This document shows positions 59,477 through 64,000 of a stretch of 64,000 bases of DNA, piece after piece. The stretch covers positions 248,001 through 312,000 of the forward strand of contig CBDDLH010000015.1 of NCBI GenBank assembly GCA_965230565.1, read 5' to 3'. The notes beneath the pieces are model-generated. The model made no database searches. It was not told the DNA's origin and saw only the letters and a program-made list of their open reading frames with translations. The stretch's first letter is position 1; each line of letters starts with the position of its first letter. The DNA is from BCD1 sp965230565. Lineage in GTDB: Bacteria; Bacteroidota; Bacteroidia; Chitinophagales; Saprospiraceae. The translations under genes and the position numbers were made by a program.

Positions 59477-60226
59477 TTAATCCTGCTTAGCAAACACCTT
59501 CTTCAAAAGATCCGTTTTCCTTTGGCTCACATCAGTCCTGATAGATGCTTCCTTTTTCTCTACCAGATCAAACAACCCCACAAGTGCCATTTGGGTTACA
59601 TGCTGATCCAGTTCCGGATTAGCTTTACTGACAAATGGAATTTTGTTGTAAGCATTTACCGCACCACGCCAGTATTCACGAGCATTGACCTCATCCAGAG
59701 AGGACTGAATGACAGGCATAAATTCATTAAATAAGGACTGGTAGGTAGTTTTATGAAGATAAGAGGTAGCCGCATTTTGCTCCCCCATCAGGATATTCAT
59801 AGCATCCTGGAAAGTCATTTCCTTGATGGCTTTTACAAAAATGGGCTTTGCTTTTTCGACGGCTATTTCAGCAGCACGATTCATTTTTTCTTCCAGCGTC
59901 TTTTCGACATTTGACCAGCCAGGTATGGCCTTGAGTTTTGAAGTGACCTTCTGGGCATCTTCCGGTACCAGGATTTTATAGGCAGTTTTGTAATAACCAT
60001 CCTCTGCAGACAAGAAATCTATGGCTTCTGCAACCCCAATATCCAGCGCTTGTTTCAGACCATTGCCAACTTCTTCCTGTGACAATGCAGCGGTGCCTCC
60101 ATTGATCTTTTCTTCCACTTTGGCCTTGGCCTCATCCACCTTTTTCAAAACACCTTTGAACTGAGCATTGGCTTGATAAACACCAGTAAGTAATAACAGC
60201 GGGAGTACAATTTTCTTTAACATCAT
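59477..60226 (-). CDS. DUF4197-family exported protein
   Basis: 249 aa. A signal peptide (IVLPLLLLTGVYQANAQ) is followed by an all-alpha domain with the DUF4197 signature: EVGNGLKQALDIGVAEAIDFLS, EDGYYKTAYKILVPE, MTFQDAMNILMGEQNAATSYL and AVNAYNKIPF. Function of DUF4197 is unknown; members are periplasmic and common in Bacteroidota and Proteobacteria. Start MM at 60226. Transcribed toward the DUF3089 gene, with a hairpin between, so the two may share a transcript. Confidence 0.88.
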   Translation of the reverse strand: MMLKKIVLPLLLLTGVYQANAQFKGVLKKVDEAKAKVEEKINGGTAALSQEEVGNGLKQALDIGVAEAIDFLSAEDGYYKTAYKILVPEDAQKVTSKLKAIPGWSNVEKTLEEKMNRAAEIAVEKAKPIFVKAIKEMTFQDAMNILMGEQNAATSYLHKTTYQSLFNEFMPVIQSSLDEVNAREYWRGAVNAYNKIPFVSKANPELDQHVTQMALVGLFDLVEKKEASIRTDVSQRKTDLLKKVFAKQD

Positions 60227-60482
60227 AGTTTATTTTTGTGAGATAATTGAGCACTTGCCTCCAAAGAAAACGGAAAATTTTCTCCGTAGATGTTAAAGCC
60301 ATAAATATTAGCAAAACTTTAACGGAGGATTGACCCGATTTAACTTTTCAGAAAACAACTCCCCTCTAACTAAAGCCCTGGTAAATAAAAACTTGAAACA
60401 CAAATGAAAAAGCTACTTAGAACCAATACCTGCCCTTCTGGAAGTTTCCAGACTTTTTATGAATCCGATAAGATTTAAATAA

Positions 60483-60490
60483 TACCTTTG
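60483..60490 (+). promoter_or_regulatory. -7 promoter box (TACCTTTG) of the lectin-like T9SS gene
   Basis: Exact TAnnTTTG. It overlaps a possible TTG start at 60488, so that start cannot be used by a transcript made here; this supports the ATG at 60518. Confidence 0.5.
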
Positions 60491-60517
60491 AGATTCAGGA
60501 AAGGAAAACTTCAGTTT

Positions 60518-61999
60518 ATGATTTCAATCAAAAAAAATTGCATGCTCTGTTCTTTCAAAATGAATTGTATTTTGGCAATTCTAATCTTTAGCACAATAAA
60601 TTTACAGGGGCAGACTCCATTTTTCTTGAATGGTAATGCCATCGCCACTAATGATACTTGTTATCAACTCACTTCTGATATAAACTGGCAGGTCGGGTCT
60701 ATCTGGAATGGAGAAAAAGTGAATCTAAATGAATCCTTTTTAGTTGCCGTTAATCTGTTTTTAGGTTGTAAGGATTTTGATGGAGCAGATGGCATTGTGT
60801 TTGGTTTGCAACCCATAAGTACTTCTATCGGTACTGCGGGAGGCGATTTGGGTTTTGGTGATGTGGAACCTTCTCTAGGAGTAGAATTTGACACGTATCA
60901 AAATGTAGATTATGATGACCCGGTCTTCGATCATATAGCCATTGTCCGGGATGGCATATTACAACATAACAATCCTGTTGGCAACCTGGCAGGTCCCGTT
61001 CAGGCAAACGCAAATGATCCAAATATTGAAGATTGCGAATACCATTACATGGAGGTTGTCTGGGATGCAGAAATGCAAACTTTATCCGTTTATCTGGATT
61101 GTGAGCTTCGGTTGTCTTACACAGCTGATATTGTGAATGAAATTTTTGATGGGGATCCTTTGGTTTATTGGGGTTTTACATCCGCTACCGGTGGATCAAA
61201 TAATATTCATGAGATCTGCTTTTCTTATACTACATTCCTCAATGAATTGGAGGACCAGACTATGTGTCCCGGAACAGAAATTCAACTGGAAGCTACTGGT
61301 GGAATTTCCTATCAATGGTCACCAGCTGAGGGTTTGTCCGATCCCAATATTGCCAATCCAATCGCCTCTCCTACAGAAACTACTCTATATACTGTAGAAA
61401 TGCTGGACAATTGTGGCAACACATTCTATGATGATGTCCTGATTACAGTTGAAAATGATCAGTTTGAAGTAGAAATAATAAATGATTCAGGAAATATAAC
61501 CGAAGTAACCCTTGGTACTGAACTTACTTTAAATGCCAATGTGATTCCTGATGATGGAAACTATACCTACTTGTGGTCCTCCACAACTGGTAGTATTGCT
61601 TCCAATCCGTCTGATACTTCAGTTATCAGTATTCAAGATCAACTAGGTACAGAGACCGTTACTGTTCAGGTTGAAGCTGAAAATGGTTGTACCGGAGAAG
61701 CCAGTTTTAGTTTTGAAGTAATTAAAGCCATTTACGCCATTCCAAATGTATTTACTCCGAATGGAGATGACATAAACGATATATTCAAAGTCTACCATGC
61801 AGATGTAGGTATAACTGTTAATTCTTTGAGGGTATTTAACCGGTGGGGGCAAAAAGTTTTTGAAGCATCCGAAAATACTGTATGGGATGGCACGTATAAA
61901 GGTGAGCCGGCACAATCTGATGTCTATATTTATCATGCCGTTATAGATGTAAACGGGGATTTGATTGAAGAAACAGGAGAGGTTACTTTAATTAGATAA
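60518..61999 (+). CDS. L-type-lectin-like secreted protein with T9SS type B sorting domain
   Basis: 493 aa from the ATG at 60518 (MISIKKNC); Met at +8 or +14 residues could also begin the signal peptide (MNCILAILIFSTINLQGQ). Residues about 30-240 read as a legume/L-type lectin fold: NGNAIATNDTCYQLT, DGADGIVFGLQP, PSLGVEFDTYQN (metal-site-like EFDT), HYMEVVWDAEMQTLSVYLDC and YWGFTSATGG. Two PKD/Ig-like domains come next (TGGISYQWSPAEG; YTYLWSSTTGS), and then a type B sorting domain (AIPNVFTPNGDDINDIF ... RVFNRWGQKVFE). Probably a surface glycan-binding adhesin. A promoter box overlaps the longer alternative start. Confidence 0.88.
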   Translation: MISIKKNCMLCSFKMNCILAILIFSTINLQGQTPFFLNGNAIATNDTCYQLTSDINWQVGSIWNGEKVNLNESFLVAVNLFLGCKDFDGADGIVFGLQPISTSIGTAGGDLGFGDVEPSLGVEFDTYQNVDYDDPVFDHIAIVRDGILQHNNPVGNLAGPVQANANDPNIEDCEYHYMEVVWDAEMQTLSVYLDCELRLSYTADIVNEIFDGDPLVYWGFTSATGGSNNIHEICFSYTTFLNELEDQTMCPGTEIQLEATGGISYQWSPAEGLSDPNIANPIASPTETTLYTVEMLDNCGNTFYDDVLITVENDQFEVEIINDSGNITEVTLGTELTLNANVIPDDGNYTYLWSSTTGSIASNPSDTSVISIQDQLGTETVTVQVEAENGCTGEASFSFEVIKAIYAIPNVFTPNGDDINDIFKVYHADVGITVNSLRVFNRWGQKVFEASENTVWDGTYKGEPAQSDVYIYHAVIDVNGDLIEETGEVTLIR

Positions 62000-62160
62000 A
62001 TCGGGTTGCAGGTTGCGTGTTATGGATTTTTTCTAAAGACACTCATTTTCCTTGTGGGTTGAAGTTGAAACATTTAAAATCAACTGTAGTAATTGAACTT
62101 GTAAAATGTACCATGTAACTCGCAGCTTTGATAAAATAATTAAAAGATTCTTACAAAATG

Positions 62161-62200
62161 AAAAAACGGGAGCATTGATACCTCAATGTCCCGTTTTTTA
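62161..62200. terminator. Bidirectional terminator between convergent genes
   Basis: AAAACGGGA-CATTGA pairs with TCAATG-CCCGTTTT around TACC. Flanked by A and T runs, so it can stop both the lectin-like gene and the molybdoenzyme gene. Confidence 0.85.
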
Positions 62201-62228
62201 GTATTAACAGGTTAAAACCTGTTCTACG

Positions 62229-64000
62229 TTATTTGTTCTCCCAAAGCTCGTCCTTCACACCACCTTTCTCATCCATATTATCAATATAATAGGCGAGTTT
62301 ATGCGGTTTGATCGGGCGTTTCAGCCATAATGGACGACGCAACCCGTTTGGTCCGGGAGCCGGACGAGTCATGGCGAGCCATTCTTTATAGTTTTCGAAT
62401 GATTTATTCGTATCTACAAAGATGTCACCGTATTTATCGTTAGGTCCAGGCACTTCGATGCGAATGCGCTGCAACCAGGCATGGTGACCACTGATCGGGT
62501 CCGGATGTACTGCATGGGTGATGTTCTGATGAACACCTCCGTCAGTCCAGAAGATACGTGAACTATCAGCATCATCACTCTGGAATGGACGAATTCCCGC
62601 AAGGGTCTTCATCTTCCAGCCGCCGTTTCCGTCATTCTCGATACCCACCGTATTGGTAGCCCAGCGGTTTCCGATTTTATCCTGAGGCCTTCTCCATCTT
62701 CCGATGTGGTGTGAACAGGCCACAACCCCCGGCTTTATGGATTGAGTAACCCAGACTTTATCCACGAAATATCCGATATCAGTCACAATTTTCACCAGAT
62801 CTCCTGTTTTGAAACCAAACTTGTTCGCTTCCTGCGGATGCATCCAGATAGGGTTCCTGTTGGAAATCTCTACAAGCCATTTGGCATTACCGGAACGGGA
62901 GTGAATCAATGTCGGCAACCTAAAGTTTGGCACCAGACAGTATTCGTTCTTCGACTTATCCAGTTTCTCCGGATGGATATGACTCTTGATGTATCTCGGA
63001 ACAGCATACTCCGGCCATTTCCAATCCACCATGGTTTGTGAATAGAACTCATTTTTACGTGAAGGCGTAGGGAAACCAACATAAGCTGTATCATCGATCA
63101 TGATACCAATATCGCTTCCGTTCTTGCGGATCACGCCGGTCTTTTCATCCGTTTCAGAACCTTTCAGTTGTTCTTCCGATAAGGTATGCTCATTTTTGTT
63201 GTATGAGAATTTCTCTATCTCAAAAGCACCGTATTTACGCATATATTCCAACTCGGCAAACTGGCCTGTGAAACCATCGGCTTTAGCAGCTTCCGGTAAA
63301 CCTTTGATACGTTCGAAAATATACTGATAGTATTCGTCGATGTTGATCTTCTCTCCTTCTCTGTACGGAGACATGAAGTGCTCACGAATACCCAGGTCAC
63401 CATCTTTATCGATACGCCAGGACAACTCGATCCAGAATTCGTCTTCTTCCCAGACTTCTCCAGGATTTACCTCATAGGTGAATTCAACTTTTTTACCTTC
63501 GCGCCTTGCAGCTTCACGCAATACAGGTTGTCTGAAAGCGCACCACATACCACCGTGAGTTGCATAACTGTTGATGTCATGTCTCTCAGCAGAGTGCCCC
63601 ATCGGCAGAACGTAATCCGCAAAGAATGCAGTTTCGTTCCATGTCGGGGTCAGGGCGATGTGGTTACCGAACATATTCTCATCCATAAAGGCCTCCATCC
63701 AGGTAAATCCGTCAGGATAGGTCCAGACCGGGTTGAATACACGGCTGAAGTAAACATCCATTTTGCCCCTACCCTCTTTGAGGAAGTGTGGCAGCAGGAA
63801 GCTCATTTCAAAGAATGACAAAGGATATTCGTTCGGGAAGTGCAATTCGTTCCAGAACTTCTGAGCCGGAGGTACGTCGAAGAATTGTGGTTTGAATTTC
63901 GCCCAACTATTTGGTGAAGTACCACCAACGGCACCTACACTACCCATTACTACGTTCAGGAAGTGCAAAGCCCGTGAAACGGACCATCCACCGAGGTTAC
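62229..64000 (-). CDS. Molybdopterin oxidoreductase (DMSO reductase family), N-terminal part outside window
   Basis: The frame is open to the right edge on the minus strand (reading NLGGWSVSRALHFLNVVMGS), so at least 590 aa are present and the start is beyond 64000. Seen: ALTPTWNETAFFADYVLPMGHSAERHDI, typical of the catalytic-domain end, and a C-terminal molybdopterin-binding barrel (NPIWMHPQEANKFGFKTGDLVKI, VVACSHHIGRWRRP). The Fe-S domain would be N-terminal and is not visible. Substrate cannot be assigned. The family transfers electrons to or from small oxyanions or formate. The moeA gene (38668) would supply its cofactor. Confidence 0.88.
   Translation of the reverse strand, partial: NLGGWSVSRALHFLNVVMGSVGAVGGTSPNSWAKFKPQFFDVPPAQKFWNELHFPNEYPLSFFEMSFLLPHFLKEGRGKMDVYFSRVFNPVWTYPDGFTWMEAFMDENMFGNHIALTPTWNETAFFADYVLPMGHSAERHDINSYATHGGMWCAFRQPVLREAARREGKKVEFTYEVNPGEVWEEDEFWIELSWRIDKDGDLGIREHFMSPYREGEKINIDEYYQYIFERIKGLPEAAKADGFTGQFAELEYMRKYGAFEIEKFSYNKNEHTLSEEQLKGSETDEKTGVIRKNGSDIGIMIDDTAYVGFPTPSRKNEFYSQTMVDWKWPEYAVPRYIKSHIHPEKLDKSKNEYCLVPNFRLPTLIHSRSGNAKWLVEISNRNPIWMHPQEANKFGFKTGDLVKIVTDIGYFVDKVWVTQSIKPGVVACSHHIGRWRRPQDKIGNRWATNTVGIENDGNGGWKMKTLAGIRPFQSDDADSSRIFWTDGGVHQNITHAVHPDPISGHHAWLQRIRIEVPGPNDKYGDIFVDTNKSFENYKEWLAMTRPAPGPNGLRRPLWLKRPIKPHKLAYYIDNMDEKGGVKDELWENK

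Overview
The window reads as chromosomal DNA of a Bacteroidota bacterium, most likely a Saprospiria/Lewinella-like environmental lineage. This is inferred from large secreted proteins ending in type IX secretion (T9SS) sorting domains of both type A and type B (gliding-motility-associated C-terminal domain), SprB-like and PKD-like repeats, lipoprotein signals ending in a lone Cys, TAnnTTTG-type -7 promoter boxes, weak Shine-Dalgarno sequences and gene families typical of the phylum (DUF4197, GH3-type adenylases, MiaE, PhoH, CdaA, EttA). No rRNA, tRNA, CRISPR array, prophage or intact insertion sequence was seen.

Layout. 0-8.3 kb: 3' end of a secreted metalloprotease-like gene, a DnaE-type polymerase next to a catalytically intact DinB, a CoiA-like gene, and an array of composite 252-bp repeats. 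8.3-12.7 kb: a 1173-aa exported protein of unknown function and a small secreted protein. 13-23 kb: a one-directional locus with an SSS symporter, two paralogous alpha/beta hydrolases (one cytosolic, one lipoprotein), a KAS III-like enzyme lacking two of the three catalytic residues, a PhaZ7/lipase-like lipoprotein translationally coupled to an acyl-CoA ligase, a Cys-rich lipoprotein and an outer-membrane barrel. I read it as scavenging of extracellular esters or polyesters. 23-31 kb: housekeeping genes (ogt, cdaA, S9A peptidase, miaE) with heptamer and octamer satellites. 31-33 kb: a MITE-like element and a beta-helix adhesin whose T9SS tail has decayed. 33-41 kb: PPTase, Sua5-like, GH3, LysE and moeA genes, and three intergenic loci that look like structured small RNAs; two are a close duplicate pair. 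41-45.4 kb: a frameshifted recO, kbp-like, phoH, gph, then gene remnants. 45.4-64 kb: a protein that is little more than a signal peptide plus a T9SS type B sorting domain, an FMO-like flavoprotein, a purple-acid-phosphatase-like exoenzyme, a 2243-aa M43 metalloprotease, ettA, DUF3089 and DUF4197 proteins, a lectin-like T9SS cargo and the 3' part of a molybdopterin oxidoreductase.

The most unusual signals are non-coding. First, twin 220-230-nt transcripts at 40.1 and 40.7 kb share a promoter-like box, two long-range helices, a central hairpin and a terminator, with wobble substitutions that preserve pairing. Second, a family of double-hairpin repeats (about 12 full or decayed copies) lies only between genes. 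Third, a (GGTTACT)8 array fills the inferred 5' leader of ogt. Several disrupted genes (recO, the adhesin tail, TlpA and TonB remnants) point either to local decay or to assembly indels.
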